Part shown: piece by piece, positions 37,742 to 46,872 of the stretch
Position numbering within the stretch: the stretch's first letter is position 1
Layout of the letters: the number at the start of each line of letters is the position of its first letter
Origin: Mesorhizobium loti CJ3sym
GTDB lineage: Bacteria; Pseudomonadota; Alphaproteobacteria; Rhizobiales; Rhizobiaceae
NCBI RefSeq assembly: GCF_000472785.1
Contig: NZ_AXAL01000024.1
Span: forward strand, 55,158-119,157
Length of the DNA: 64,000 nucleotides
Direction: 5' to 3'
Notes under the pieces: model-generated
Databases searched by the model: none
Seen by the model: only the letters and a program-made list of their open reading frames with translations
Told to the model about the DNA's origin: nothing
Translations under genes and position numbers: made by a program

Positions 37742-38437
37742 CTAAATCAACGGCGGAAAAAGCTTGCGCAGGAACCCATTGAACCAGGCGGCTTGCGCCG
37801 CATCGTGCAGGACCATGAGGCGATCCTGCTCCTCGCGCGTCTGTGCGCCCGGCTTGTCATAATTCGCTGTCGGGCGGTTCTGCACCCGCTGAAATCCTAT
37901 TGGCGTTACCTCCGCATGGAATTGCAGGCCGTACACCTTGTCGCCGATACGGAAAGCCTGATTGGGGAAAAGGTCGCTCGAGGCAAGATGCTGGGCGCCC
38001 TCCGGCAGTTCGAAGCCATGCCAGTGTGATTGCGTCACATGGATCGGCGCAGGCAGGAAATCCTCAGCTCCGGCAGCGGGATAAAGTGGATAACAGCCAA
38101 ATTCGTTTACCCCGCCTGCCGGCGGACCGACATGCGCGCCGTGAAGCCAGGCAATTTGCTGAGCGCCCTGGCAAATACCGAGCAATGGGATACCGGCATT
38201 CATGCAGAAGTCGATAAACCGGTACTCGTCCATCAAAAACGGATGCAGCACCGTATCGTAGACATTGTACATGCCGCCGTAGACGACGCCGCCTGCGACA
38301 CCCTCATCCGCATCCAGCGCCTCTCCGGCATAGGCACGACGCAAGACCGGCTCGTAGCCGTTTTGCCCGAGATAAGTGAACACGCGGTCGTCCGCTGGTT
38401 CATCGCTGTGTCGCACCAGAATAATACGCTTCTTCAT
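37742..38437 (-). CDS. Class I glutamine amidotransferase-like protein
   Basis: This 231-residue protein is a stand-alone triad glutaminase domain, as in GuaA-like subunits. The nucleophile elbow is PLLGICQGAQQIAWLHG with Cys in the usual place, and YGLQFHAEVTP carries the His and Glu. It should release ammonia from glutamine for a partner or hydrolyse a gamma-glutamyl compound (gamma-glutamylpolyamine hydrolases look similar). The start at 38437 has an AAAGGCAGGA ribosome site. Confidence 0.88.
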   Translation of the reverse strand: MKKRIILVRHSDEPADDRVFTYLGQNGYEPVLRRAYAGEALDADEGVAGGVVYGGMYNVYDTVLHPFLMDEYRFIDFCMNAGIPLLGICQGAQQIAWLHGAHVGPPAGGVNEFGCYPLYPAAGAEDFLPAPIHVTQSHWHGFELPEGAQHLASSDLFPNQAFRIGDKVYGLQFHAEVTPIGFQRVQNRPTANYDKPGAQTREEQDRLMVLHDAAQAAWFNGFLRKLFPPLI

Positions 38438-38488
38438 GGTCCTGCCTTTCCCCTCGCCAGAATGGGTGGCGCAAGAGAGCCGCGCAAC

Positions 38489-38526
38489 AAAAAAAGGCCG
38501 GCAAGGGAATAACCCCTCGCCGGCCT
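38489..38526 (-). terminator. Rho-independent terminator after the VWA protein gene
   Basis: Read on the minus strand, AGGCCGGC-GAGGGG pairs across a TTATT loop with CCCTT-GCCGGCCT, with one mismatch in the middle. A run of seven T follows. It lies about 75 bases after the stop of the gene ending at 38599. Confidence 0.88.
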
Positions 38527-38598
38527 GCCTCACCCGCCCGTAGGCCGGTTTCCCGTATCAGAACGATCCCATCTGAAAGAAACCGGCCGTCATCGCCA

Positions 38599-40758
38599 CT
38601 ACCGGTTACCGCCCAGCGCCGAGGCAAGGCGCACGAGTGAGAGGAACTCTGACCTGTACCCAAACGGGTCGGCTCCTCGGGCGGCAGTGGCAATCTCCAT
38701 GATCTTGTCGTAACCGAACTTCGCGGTCGCATCTTCGTCGCGCAGCTTCTGGCCGAAGGCCGCAACCGCAACGGAGAAGCGCTGGTCGGTGCTGGCCTGG
38801 TCAAAGGACGCCACCTCGTTGGCTGATGTCACCGGCGTGGTGATCAGCTTCGAGACGTCCTCGGTCGGCAGCTTGTAGCGGATCTTGACGAAGGCATATT
38901 CGTCCGCATTGGCGACGCCGCCATTGTTCACCGTCGCCTGGCCGTAGCGCAGCGGGTCGATCTGTTCGCCGCCGCTGCCCTTCGGCGTGATCTCGTAGAT
39001 CGCGGTGACAGAGTGGCCCGAGCCGATATCGCCGGCGTCGACGCGGTCATTGTTGAAATCCTCGCGGTTCAGCGCCCGCGTCTCGTAGCCGATCAGGCGG
39101 TATTCCGAGACCTTGTTGGGGTTGAACTCGACCTGGATCTTCACATCCTTGGCGATCGGGAACAGTGTCGAGGAAGCATCCTCGACCAGCACCTTCTCCG
39201 CCTCCGCCAGCGTGTCGATATAGGCCGCGGTGCCGTTGCCGTTCTGGGCGATGGTCTGCATCATCTGGTCATTCAGATTGTCGTGGCCGAAGCCGAACAC
39301 CGACAGGAAGACACCGGACTTGCGCTCCTGTTCGATCAGGCGCTTGAGATCATCATCGTCGCTCTGGCCGACATTGAAGTCGCCATCGGTGGCCAGCATC
39401 ACCCGGTTGACGCCGTCCTTGATGAAGGATTGCTGGGCAAGCTTGTAGGCCTCCTTGATGCCTGCCTCACCGGCCGTCGAACCGCCCGGCTGCAAATTGT
39501 CGATGGCATTGAGGATCTTGTCCTTTTCGGCAGCCTTGGTCGGCATCAGAACGGTGCCGGCCTCTCCGGCATAGGTGACGATGGAGATCGTGTCGTCGGC
39601 CTTCAGCTTGCTGACCAGCAGGCGGAATGCAGACTTGAGCAGCGGCAGCTTGTCCGGCTCGTCCATCGAACCCGAGACATCGATCAGGAACACCAGATTG
39701 GCCTTCGGCTGCTCGGTCGGCTTGATGTCGAAGCCCTTGATGGCGACATGCATCAGCTTGGTGTGCTCGTTCCACGGCGTCGGCATGACGCTGACGGTCG
39801 AGTTGAACGGCGTCGACGCCGAGTCCGGCCCCTTCCAGTCATAGGGGAAGTAATTGATCATCTCCTCGACCCGTACCGTGTCGGCCTGCGGCACGGACCC
39901 TTCCTTCAGCGAACGGCGCACGAAGGAATAGGAGGCGGTGTCGACATCGATCGAGAAGGTCGAGACCGGGTCTTGCAGGGCCGCATGCACCGGATTGGTC
40001 TTGACGCCCTCGATGCGATTGCGGTTTTCCTCTTGCGGCGCGATCTGGTCCGCCGGCGCGGTAGGCAGCGGCGCCATCAGCTTGGATTCATCAGCCGGCA
40101 TGCGGGCAACCCGCGATGGCGCGTTTGTCGTGCCGTCGAGCGCGAACTCGCCTGTCGGGGCCGGTGCTGGCTTGTAAGCCCGCAAAGTGGCCGACTCGGG
40201 TTCGTTGACTGTTGCCGGGGCCTGATTCGGCGTCACGTCACGCGTGCGTCCATCCTGCTGCGCCACGCCGCCTGCGGCAGTCGTCTTCGGCTGCGGCGGC
40301 GAGGCTGGTGGCGCAAGAGCATCGCTGACATCGCGGCTTTCCACATCCGCGTCGGCCTTCTTGTCCTTCGCCAGTTCCGTCGGAGCCTGCTTCGGCTCGG
40401 CGGCGATCGGCTTCAAGGTCGCCGGCTTGTCGGCCAGCGTCTCTGTGACCTTCTGGTCGCCGCCGAATTTGGGCGGCTGCTCCCTCAGCAGATGGAAGGT
40501 GGCGTATCCGGCGATCGGCAGGGCGACAAGCCCGGCAAGGGCCGGCGTGGCAATGAGTTTCTTTTGCATGATCTCGCTCCAGAGCTTTTGTGCTCGCTCT
40601 GTGAGACGAAGGCCGCCGACCGATCCTTGGGTGACAGCGGAAATATTTTCCTGATCATAGGCGCGCAGGGCGGCTTCGAAGGCGCGCGCCTTGGCGCTCT
40701 CGCCTGGTGCCGGTACTGCTGCGTCGCGCAGCCTGTTGAGTTCGTTGTCGTCGACCAT
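38599..40758 (-). CDS. VWA-domain membrane protein (YfbK-like), partner of an ECF sigma factor
   Basis: This 719-residue protein has a short N-terminal cytoplasmic region (about 1-66) that resembles an anti-sigma-like helical segment, one membrane span (IATPALAGLVALPIAGYATF, about residues 70-90), and a long Pro/Ala-rich linker. A von Willebrand factor A domain follows, with the metal site DVSGSM and conserved TYAG, plus a YfbK-type C-terminal domain. The coupling with the sigma factor immediately upstream (start overlaps or is within a few bases of its stop) suggests it controls that sigma factor, likely in an envelope response. A GTG at 40764 is an alternative start. Confidence 0.85.
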   Translation of the reverse strand: MVDDNELNRLRDAAVPAPGESAKARAFEAALRAYDQENISAVTQGSVGGLRLTERAQKLWSEIMQKKLIATPALAGLVALPIAGYATFHLLREQPPKFGGDQKVTETLADKPATLKPIAAEPKQAPTELAKDKKADADVESRDVSDALAPPASPPQPKTTAAGGVAQQDGRTRDVTPNQAPATVNEPESATLRAYKPAPAPTGEFALDGTTNAPSRVARMPADESKLMAPLPTAPADQIAPQEENRNRIEGVKTNPVHAALQDPVSTFSIDVDTASYSFVRRSLKEGSVPQADTVRVEEMINYFPYDWKGPDSASTPFNSTVSVMPTPWNEHTKLMHVAIKGFDIKPTEQPKANLVFLIDVSGSMDEPDKLPLLKSAFRLLVSKLKADDTISIVTYAGEAGTVLMPTKAAEKDKILNAIDNLQPGGSTAGEAGIKEAYKLAQQSFIKDGVNRVMLATDGDFNVGQSDDDDLKRLIEQERKSGVFLSVFGFGHDNLNDQMMQTIAQNGNGTAAYIDTLAEAEKVLVEDASSTLFPIAKDVKIQVEFNPNKVSEYRLIGYETRALNREDFNNDRVDAGDIGSGHSVTAIYEITPKGSGGEQIDPLRYGQATVNNGGVANADEYAFVKIRYKLPTEDVSKLITTPVTSANEVASFDQASTDQRFSVAVAAFGQKLRDEDATAKFGYDKIMEIATAARGADPFGYRSEFLSLVRLASALGGNR

Positions 40759-40760
40759 GG

Positions 40761-41324
40761 TCACACTTCCCCGGCTGAGCGCATCAGCGTCTTCAGCCGT
40801 TTCTTCGCTTCATGGATGTGCCAGGAAACCGTCGTCTCCGAGATCGCCATCGCCTCGGCGGCGGCCGCGTGGCTCCAGCCCTCGCCATAGACCAGCAGCA
40901 CGGCGTCGCGCTGCTTGTCCGGCAATTGCCGTACAGCCGCCCAGAGTGCCTCGACCGGATCCTCGCTCTCGGCCGGGGCCTCTCCCGAGATCAAGGCATG
41001 GACGCCGTAAGCCTCGGTCTTCACCGTCTCGCGCGCGGTCTTGCGCATCATGTCGCGCGCCGCATTCATCGTCACGGAATAGAGCCATGTCGTGAAAGCG
41101 CCACCGCCGCGATAGTCGCGGATCGCCTTGCCGAGCCGGACGCAGACCTCCTGGGCGATGTCTTCGGCATCGGCCTTCTTGCCGCACCAGCGATAGGCGG
41201 CGCGATAGACGAAGTCGTAGTGACGCTCCAGCAATTTGCCGAAGGCCCCTCTGTCTCCGCCCTTCGCCCGCCCGATCAGTTCGGCGTCGGAGGCTTCGCT
41301 CTCATCCAGCATCATCGCCATCAT
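40761..41324 (-). CDS. ECF-type RNA polymerase sigma factor
   Basis: This 187-residue sigma-70 family protein has region 2 (FGKLLERHYDFVYRAAYRWCG, KADAEDIAQEVCVRLGKA, and the TWLYSVTMNAARDMMR DNA-melting part) and region 4 (LPDKQRDAVLLVYGEGWSHAAAAEAM and SETTVSWHIHEAKKRL). It is followed directly by the VWA membrane protein, a common pairing in Rhizobiales. No matching promoter was identified. The first of several Met codons was taken as the start. Confidence 0.92.
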   Translation of the reverse strand: MMAMMLDESEASDAELIGRAKGGDRGAFGKLLERHYDFVYRAAYRWCGKKADAEDIAQEVCVRLGKAIRDYRGGGAFTTWLYSVTMNAARDMMRKTARETVKTEAYGVHALISGEAPAESEDPVEALWAAVRQLPDKQRDAVLLVYGEGWSHAAAAEAMAISETTVSWHIHEAKKRLKTLMRSAGEV

Positions 41325-41527
41325 TTGTCAGTTGGACGAAGGCTAATGGCCAATCCTTTGGGTTATGGAAAGATTTTTTTCAGCTTGGTGCTTTGACGCC
41401 CGGATCGCCCGCTGGGGCGGCTTCACATCAGGCGCAAGAAAGCGTGACCTGTCGTCATCGGCCATGGCGCTGGCAATTCCATCTCGACTCGGGTCTCTGG
41501 TTCTCTTGCTCATGCTCCAACAAAGAG

Positions 41528-42106
41528 ATGGCTGCCGCCAGAACGTTGAACATGTCGGAACCGGAAACACCACCTGCCCCTAGCTGCTCGCAGCTGTTCT
41601 GGATTTTCACCCGCATCGCCTTGACGAGTTTCGGCGGTGGATTGAGCGGCTGGCTGCTGCGGGAGTTTGTTCAAAACCGCAAGTGGATGACGCAGGAAGA
41701 ATTTCTCAACGGCCTGTCGATTTCCCAGGCGCTGCCGGGCGTGAACGTCAAGAACATGGCGGTCTGGATCGGCTACCGGCTGCTTGGCTGGCGTGGCGCC
41801 ATCATTGGTTTTGTCGGCATCATCGTCCCGCCTGCCATCGTCATTGTCCTGTTGGGGACACTATTCTCCTCCTTGTCGCGCTATCCGCTGACGCATGTGG
41901 CATTGACGGGAGCCGCAGCGGCCGCTGTCGGCCTTTCGCTGTCAATGGGCATCACGGCCGCGCGAGCCTTGCCTCGAAACGCCTTTCCCATTGCGATCAT
42001 GGCAGCCACATTCGTTGCCGTCGCACTTCTGCACTGGCCGCTTTTCTGGGTCGTCCTCGCCGCCGGTTTTGTGAGCGTAGCCTATGCCTACGCCAGGGCA
42101 GGTTGA
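41528..42106 (+). CDS. Chromate transporter, short subunit 1 (CHR family)
   Basis: This 192-residue protein with about six spans is an N-terminal-type half of the CHR chromate exporter family. Signature parts are LTSFGGGLSGWLLREFV, WMTQEEFLNGLSISQALPGVNVKNMA and the hydrophobic GAIIGFVGIIVPPAIVIVLLG. It overlaps the second half-gene by one base (TGATG). A start at 41528 or 41552 is possible; neither has a strong ribosome site. Short paired CHR proteins are a known arrangement, functioning together as one exporter. Confidence 0.88.
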   Translation: MAAARTLNMSEPETPPAPSCSQLFWIFTRIALTSFGGGLSGWLLREFVQNRKWMTQEEFLNGLSISQALPGVNVKNMAVWIGYRLLGWRGAIIGFVGIIVPPAIVIVLLGTLFSSLSRYPLTHVALTGAAAAAVGLSLSMGITAARALPRNAFPIAIMAATFVAVALLHWPLFWVVLAAGFVSVAYAYARAG

Positions 42107-42657
42107 TGAGCGACAACCCACACACTTCGTTGTTGCTGAGCCTGCTGGCGGTATTTGCTCCGCTCTCCCTCGTAACCATCGGCGGCGGACAGAGCGCCAT
42201 TGCCGACATCAACCGGCAGGTCGTTGACGTCCATCAATGGATGACCCAGGCGCAGTTCGTCGATGCGTTCGCCATCTCGCGCATGGCTCCGGGGCCGGGC
42301 TCCCTGCTGGTTACGTTGATTGGCTGGCAAGTCGCGGGTTTTTGGGGCGCTGTCGTTTCAACCGTGGCGATTTTCGGCCCAACCACCTTTCTTATCTACG
42401 CGGTCGCTCATCTGTGGTCCCGCAACAGCGGCGCGCGCTGGAAGCGAGCGCTGGAGACCGGGCTCCGTCCCGTCGCCGCGGGCATGATCCTGGCTGCGAC
42501 CTACGTCTTGCTGCAGGCCATCGATGGTGGCTGGTTCGCGCGCGCAGTGGCATTCGCATCAACGGCCACACTGCTTTGGACCAGGGTCAATCCGCTCCTC
42601 CTGATCGGCGCGGGTGTTGCTATTTTCATCGCGCTTCATGCGATGAGCCTTGTCTAG
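42106..42657 (+). CDS. Chromate transporter, short subunit 2 (CHR family)
   Basis: This 183-residue protein completes the CHR pair. Visible are SLVTIGGGQSAIADINRQVV (family signature) and WMTQAQFVDAFAISRMAPGPGS, similar to the first half but more divergent. Two such half-proteins normally insert with opposite orientation. The one-base overlap (TGATG) with the preceding stop suggests coupled translation and equal amounts. Confidence 0.9.
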   Translation: MSDNPHTSLLLSLLAVFAPLSLVTIGGGQSAIADINRQVVDVHQWMTQAQFVDAFAISRMAPGPGSLLVTLIGWQVAGFWGAVVSTVAIFGPTTFLIYAVAHLWSRNSGARWKRALETGLRPVAAGMILAATYVLLQAIDGGWFARAVAFASTATLLWTRVNPLLLIGAGVAIFIALHAMSLV

Positions 42658-42668
42658 GACACCACAGC

Positions 42669-43859
42669 CTATGCGGCTTGCCCTGCCGCCCAGCCCGACG
42701 ACCAGGCCCACTGGAAATTGTAGCCGCCAAGCCAGCCGGTAACATCGACGACTTCACCGATGAAGAACAGGCCCGCCACGGATTTCGCCTGCATCGTCTT
42801 CTGATCCAGTGCGTTGGTGTCGACCCCGCCCAGCGTCACCTCGGCAGTACGGTAACCCTCGGAACCGGCCGGCTTGATGCGCCAATCATTGACTGCGGCG
42901 GCGACGGTTTTGATCTGCGCGTCCGACAGATCGGCCAAATTGCCATCGATGCCGGTCCGCTCGGCGATCGATTGCGCAAGCCGCTTCGGCAGGTGATTCG
43001 CCAGCACTGTCTGTACCGCTTGCCGCCCATTGCCGCGCCTTCCGCTGCGAATGATTTCGCCCACATCCATGCCCGGCAGCATGGCGATGCGGATTTCATC
43101 GCCCTCACGCCAATAGGACGAGATTTGCAGGATGGATGGTCCACTGACACCGCGATGCGTAAACAGCATCGCCTCCGAGAATCGCGTCTTGCCGCAGGCA
43201 ACCTCCGCGTCGACGGCATTGCCGGTCAATGGCGCCAGCCGCTCGAGCGTTTTGGCGTCGAAGGTCAGCGGCACCAGCGCCGGCCGCGTTTCGACAATGG
43301 CAAGGCCAAACCGTTCGGCAAGCTCATAGCCGAAACCCGTCGCGCCCATCTTGGGGATCGACTTGCCCCCGCAGGCAACGACAACGGACTGACAGATGAC
43401 CAAGCCAGTGGAGAGGGTAAGCATGAACCCTTCCAAGGTTTTACGGACATCCTTGACCTCGGCAGAGAGTGCCAGCTCGACGCCCCTGCCCTGCATCTCA
43501 CCGACCAGCATGTCGATGATCTGGCGCGCGGAACCATCACAAAAGAGCTGTCCCAGCGTCTTCTCGTGATAGGCAATCTTGTGCCGCTCGACGAGCCCGA
43601 TGAAGTCGCGTTGCGTGTAGCGGCTGAGCGCCGAAATGCAGAAATGCGGATTGCCCGAGAGAAAGTTCTTCGGGCTGGCGTGGATGTTGGTGAAATTGCA
43701 CCGGCCCCCGCCGGAGATGCGGATCTTCTCGCCAGGCATCGCGGCATGATCGAGGATCAGCACCGAACGGCCACGCTTGGCCGTCTCCACGGCGCACATC
43801 ATTCCGGCGGCACCAGCGCCGATGATCACGACATCGTAGGATTGCATCAGGCGAACCAT
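42669..43859 (-). CDS. HI0933-family FAD/NAD(P) oxidoreductase-like protein (YhiN)
   Basis: This 396-residue flavoprotein of the HI0933 family begins VVIIGAGAAGMMCAVETAKRG (dinucleotide fold), then GEKIRISGGGRCNFTN, the family hallmark. A second motif near the C-terminus, FFIGEVVDVTGWLGGYNFQW, is also typical. The function in the cell is not established. Starts at 43859, 43847 or 43880 are possible. It converges on the chromate pair. Confidence 0.88.
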   Translation of the reverse strand: MVRLMQSYDVVIIGAGAAGMMCAVETAKRGRSVLILDHAAMPGEKIRISGGGRCNFTNIHASPKNFLSGNPHFCISALSRYTQRDFIGLVERHKIAYHEKTLGQLFCDGSARQIIDMLVGEMQGRGVELALSAEVKDVRKTLEGFMLTLSTGLVICQSVVVACGGKSIPKMGATGFGYELAERFGLAIVETRPALVPLTFDAKTLERLAPLTGNAVDAEVACGKTRFSEAMLFTHRGVSGPSILQISSYWREGDEIRIAMLPGMDVGEIIRSGRRGNGRQAVQTVLANHLPKRLAQSIAERTGIDGNLADLSDAQIKTVAAAVNDWRIKPAGSEGYRTAEVTLGGVDTNALDQKTMQAKSVAGLFFIGEVVDVTGWLGGYNFQWAWSSGWAAGQAA

Positions 43860-43952
43860 TCCCGCTCGGCCCCCGCTCATTCAGGGAGCCGCCGCTGCCT
43901 GATACCGCGAACGGTTCGGGCAGCCAACAGGCAAGAACAGCGGCGCGAAAAC

Positions 43953-44690
43953 TCAGATCAGCGTTTCGGCGAACAGCGCCGTCAATCGCTTCCAATGGCG
44001 CTCAGCACCGGCTTCGTTATAGACGCTGTGATCCGGCACGCACCAGCCATGTGCCATGCCGACATAATTCTCCAGCACATGATCGACTTCGGCATCCCTG
44101 AACGCCTCGGCGAGGCGCGTCGACTGTTCCGGCGGGAAGCTTCTATCGACGCCCGCCATGCCGACATAGACGCGCGCCTTGATGGCGGCAGCCTTGCGGT
44201 GCGGGCTGTTCGGCGCATCGCTGGCGAGATTGCCGCCATGGAAACTGGCGGCGGCCTTGATCCTGTCCGGATAGGTCGCGGCGGCATTGATCGCCCGCGC
44301 GCCGCCCATGCAATAGCCGACGGTGCCGATCGGCCCGGTAACGCCTTCGGCAGCGAGTGCATCGAGAAAGGCGGCGCTGTCGCTGATGGTCATCTCCTGC
44401 GTCGTGCCGGTGACCAGCGCCATCAGCGCTGCCTTGGTCTTTTCCTCGGTGAAGGCGGTCTTGGCATCGAACGGGCCGTAAGGCGCGTTGCGATGGAAAA
44501 GGTCGGGCACCAGCACCGCATACCCCTCGCCCGCCAGCCGTTCGGCCATCCCGTCGAGCGCCGGGCGCGGACCGAACGCGTCCTGGTAGAGAATGACACC
44601 GGCCTTGGCCGGGGAAGCCTTGGCCGAGCGGAACAGGCCCGCCTTGGCCGTACCGTCCCTCGTCTTGATCTGAAGGTTCTGCTTCGTCAT
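43953..44690 (-). CDS. Dienelactone hydrolase family protein
   Basis: This 245-residue alpha/beta hydrolase has the DLH arrangement: nucleophile elbow GTVGYCMGGARAI with Cys in place of Ser, an acidic residue in VYVGMAGVDRSF, and the catalytic His in AHGWCVPD. The family hydrolyses dienelactones or small esters and lactones. No aromatic degradation genes are nearby, so the substrate is unknown. Confidence 0.9.
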   Translation of the reverse strand: MTKQNLQIKTRDGTAKAGLFRSAKASPAKAGVILYQDAFGPRPALDGMAERLAGEGYAVLVPDLFHRNAPYGPFDAKTAFTEEKTKAALMALVTGTTQEMTISDSAAFLDALAAEGVTGPIGTVGYCMGGARAINAAATYPDRIKAAASFHGGNLASDAPNSPHRKAAAIKARVYVGMAGVDRSFPPEQSTRLAEAFRDAEVDHVLENYVGMAHGWCVPDHSVYNEAGAERHWKRLTALFAETLI

Positions 44691-44795
44691 TGCCTGCTCC
44701 GCTTGTCAGTTGTGCGATACATATCCGCACATACGACAACGGCAAGACATTGCCTGAACACGAAGGTCAACATTTCGTGCAGGCTGGCGTGCGGA

Positions 44796-46097
44796 TCAAC
44801 CTTGACCGTCGGCACGCACGGTCCTGGCGCCAACATGCAGCGCACGTCCGGCGCCGAACCCCATGATGGCAGCACCCAGTCCAAGTGCGACGAAGAGGAA
44901 CGCCGATTCCGAAAAACTGCCGGTCCAGCCGCGGATTAGGCCCACCAGCAGCGGGCCGAACGCCGCAAGCACATAACCCACACCTTGCGCCATGCCCGAA
45001 AGATGCGCCGCGACATGAGAATCCGGCGAACGCAGCACGATCAGGGTCATGGCTGCCGCGATCAGGCCACCCTGCCCGATGCCTTGCAGAACCGCCCAGA
45101 AAAGCACGGTCGAGACCGGCGCGAACAAAATGCCGAGCAAGCCAACAACCGCGATGCCGACGAGCACCACGTTGATGCCGCGCTGGTCCTTCAGCCGCAC
45201 GGCGATGGACGGCACCGCGAGGCAAGTGATGACCTGCGCCATGACGGATAGCGAAACGATGGCGCCGGCCGTCGCCCCGTCGAAACCGCGCTCGCGCAGG
45301 ATCGGCGCCAGCCAGCCGAAGATGCAATAGGCAAGCGCCGACTGCAGCCCCATGAACAGCGTCACCTGCCAGGCCAGGCGATCGCGCCAGAGCCCGACGA
45401 CGCGAAAGCCGCGATGGCTGACCTGCCGCCGGCTACCCAGCGCCTGCGGGGTCCAGATCAGCAGCACGATCAATGTCGGCACCGCCCACGCAGCGAGCGC
45501 ACCCGACCATGAGCCGGTGACAAGATGTTCGATCGGCAGCGTGAAGCCCGAGGCGGCGGCCGAGCTGGCGCAGAGCGCCATGGTGTAAAGCCCGGTCATG
45601 ACAGCGGCCTTGTCGGCAAAATCGCGCTTCACCAGCCCGGGCAACAGCACGTTGCCGATGGCGATCGCACCGCCGGCAAGGAAAGTGGCCACAAACAGCA
45701 ACGGAACGGATTCGAACCAGCGCAGCCCCGTTCCCAGTACCAGCAGCGCAAGCGCGCCAAGCAAGGTGCGCTCGGCCCCATAGCGCTGGGCCAATCTTGG
45801 CGCGAAGGGCGCAAACAGACCGAGGCACAAGACCGGCAATGTCGTCAGCAGGCTGGCGCCGGTCGTCGAGAGCCCGGTTGCCTGCATCACCTCGGGCAAC
45901 AGCACCGACAGGCTGGAAAACAGGAAGCGCAAGCTGAAGGCGATCAGCACAAGGCTTGCGCCAAGCACGATACGCGCGGCACGGCTGCGCAGTTCAGGCG
46001 GCTGCAGCGGCGGCTGGCTATCGGCTTCGGCATCGATGAGTTGCAGCCCCGCGACGGCATCGGCCCTCGGGTCGGACTGGCGAAAAACCTGGTTCAT
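44796..46097 (-). CDS. MFS transporter (CynX/NimT-like)
   Basis: This 433-residue membrane protein has about twelve spans after a 37-residue soluble N-terminus. Its loops (SLRFLFSSLSVLLPEVM, FAPRLAQRYGAERTLL) are like those of the CynX/NimT anion exporter group. Its start overlaps the GntR gene stop by four bases (ATGA), so the regulator and transporter form an operon from the palindrome-bearing promoter. Confidence 0.88.
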   Translation of the reverse strand: MNQVFRQSDPRADAVAGLQLIDAEADSQPPLQPPELRSRAARIVLGASLVLIAFSLRFLFSSLSVLLPEVMQATGLSTTGASLLTTLPVLCLGLFAPFAPRLAQRYGAERTLLGALALLVLGTGLRWFESVPLLFVATFLAGGAIAIGNVLLPGLVKRDFADKAAVMTGLYTMALCASSAAASGFTLPIEHLVTGSWSGALAAWAVPTLIVLLIWTPQALGSRRQVSHRGFRVVGLWRDRLAWQVTLFMGLQSALAYCIFGWLAPILRERGFDGATAGAIVSLSVMAQVITCLAVPSIAVRLKDQRGINVVLVGIAVVGLLGILFAPVSTVLFWAVLQGIGQGGLIAAAMTLIVLRSPDSHVAAHLSGMAQGVGYVLAAFGPLLVGLIRGWTGSFSESAFLFVALGLGAAIMGFGAGRALHVGARTVRADGQG

Positions 46098-46771
46098 TGG
46101 GAAAGCAGTCTTTCAAGTTGGGCAAGCACCGGCGCCATGAAAGCGCGGACAGCGGCAACCGCACGGTCCGGATCGTTCGCGGCGATGGCGTCGACGATTG
46201 CCGCGTGCGCCTGCTGATCCGGCTCGGGCAGCTCGCCGTCGATGGTGGCATGGATGGTTTCGGTGATGGCGGCGGTGAAGAAGTCGTAGAGCTCCATCAT
46301 CGCCCTGTTGCCGGACGCCGCGACGACCGATTTGTGGAAGGCAAGGTCGCGCCGGATGAAGGCATCGCTGCCGCCGTCGGCAACGGTGCCGCGCTCGGCA
46401 AGCAGTTGGCGCATCCGGTCGAGATCGGCCGGCGTGTGGCGCAAGGCGGCAAGCCGCGCCGCCTCCAGGTCGAGCGCTGCCCGCGCCTCCCATTGGTCGC
46501 GCAAGCCGGTGCGCTTGACGCCGTCAAGCGCGGCTGAGGAATCGACGGTAGAGCGTACATAGGTGCCCGACCCCTGGCGCGTATCCAGCAGTCCTTGCGA
46601 GACGAGCACTCTCACCGCCTCGCGCACGGTACCACGGCTGACCGACAGAAGGTCGGCAAGGGCCGCTTCATTGGGAATACGCGCGCCGACGCCCCAGCGG
46701 CCGCCGAGGATTTCAGCACGCAGGCTTCCAGTCGCGCTGTCGGTAAGATTGGTTCGGATAGCGGGCTGCAT
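46094..46771 (-). CDS. GntR/FadR-family transcriptional regulator
   Basis: This 225-residue regulator has a winged HTH (GARIPNEAALADLLSVSRGT, then VREAVRVLVSQGLL and TRQGSGTYV) and a helical FCD-type ligand domain with metal-ligand-like positions (RDLAFHKSVVAASGN; QQAHAAIVDAI). The start at 46771 (MQPAIRTN) is preferred over the earlier ATG at 46783, as it leaves the perfect palindrome upstream of the coding region. It precedes and overlaps the MFS gene, so it likely controls its own operon. Confidence 0.9.
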   Translation of the reverse strand: MQPAIRTNLTDSATGSLRAEILGGRWGVGARIPNEAALADLLSVSRGTVREAVRVLVSQGLLDTRQGSGTYVRSTVDSSAALDGVKRTGLRDQWEARAALDLEAARLAALRHTPADLDRMRQLLAERGTVADGGSDAFIRRDLAFHKSVVAASGNRAMMELYDFFTAAITETIHATIDGELPEPDQQAHAAIVDAIAANDPDRAVAAVRAFMAPVLAQLERLLSQ

Positions 46772-46775
46772 TGGC

Positions 46776-46810
46776 CTATTCATCAAGTCATCGGATGACT
46801 TGATGAATAG
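46776..46810. promoter_or_regulatory. Perfect 35-bp palindromic operator of the GntR/MFS operon
   Basis: Two 17-base perfect arms (CTATTCATCAAGTCATC and its exact reverse complement) surround a single G at 46793. Each arm contains two TCATC blocks, so a GntR dimer pair could bind. It is centred 22 bases before the proposed GntR start at 46771, and is the strongest palindrome seen in the window. Confidence 0.8.
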
Positions 46811-46872
46811 GCTCGCTTCGGGCAGCCGTCAAGCTACTGATCGAGATAGCAGTTCACCAGCCGTGGACTCGG

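Noticed and set aside
42237..44939. A 900-codon open frame on the plus strand
   Set aside because: It lies antisense to the HI0933 and dienelactone hydrolase genes, which have clear motifs. The translation is Arg/His/Gly-rich with no domain, typical of third-position GC shadow frames.
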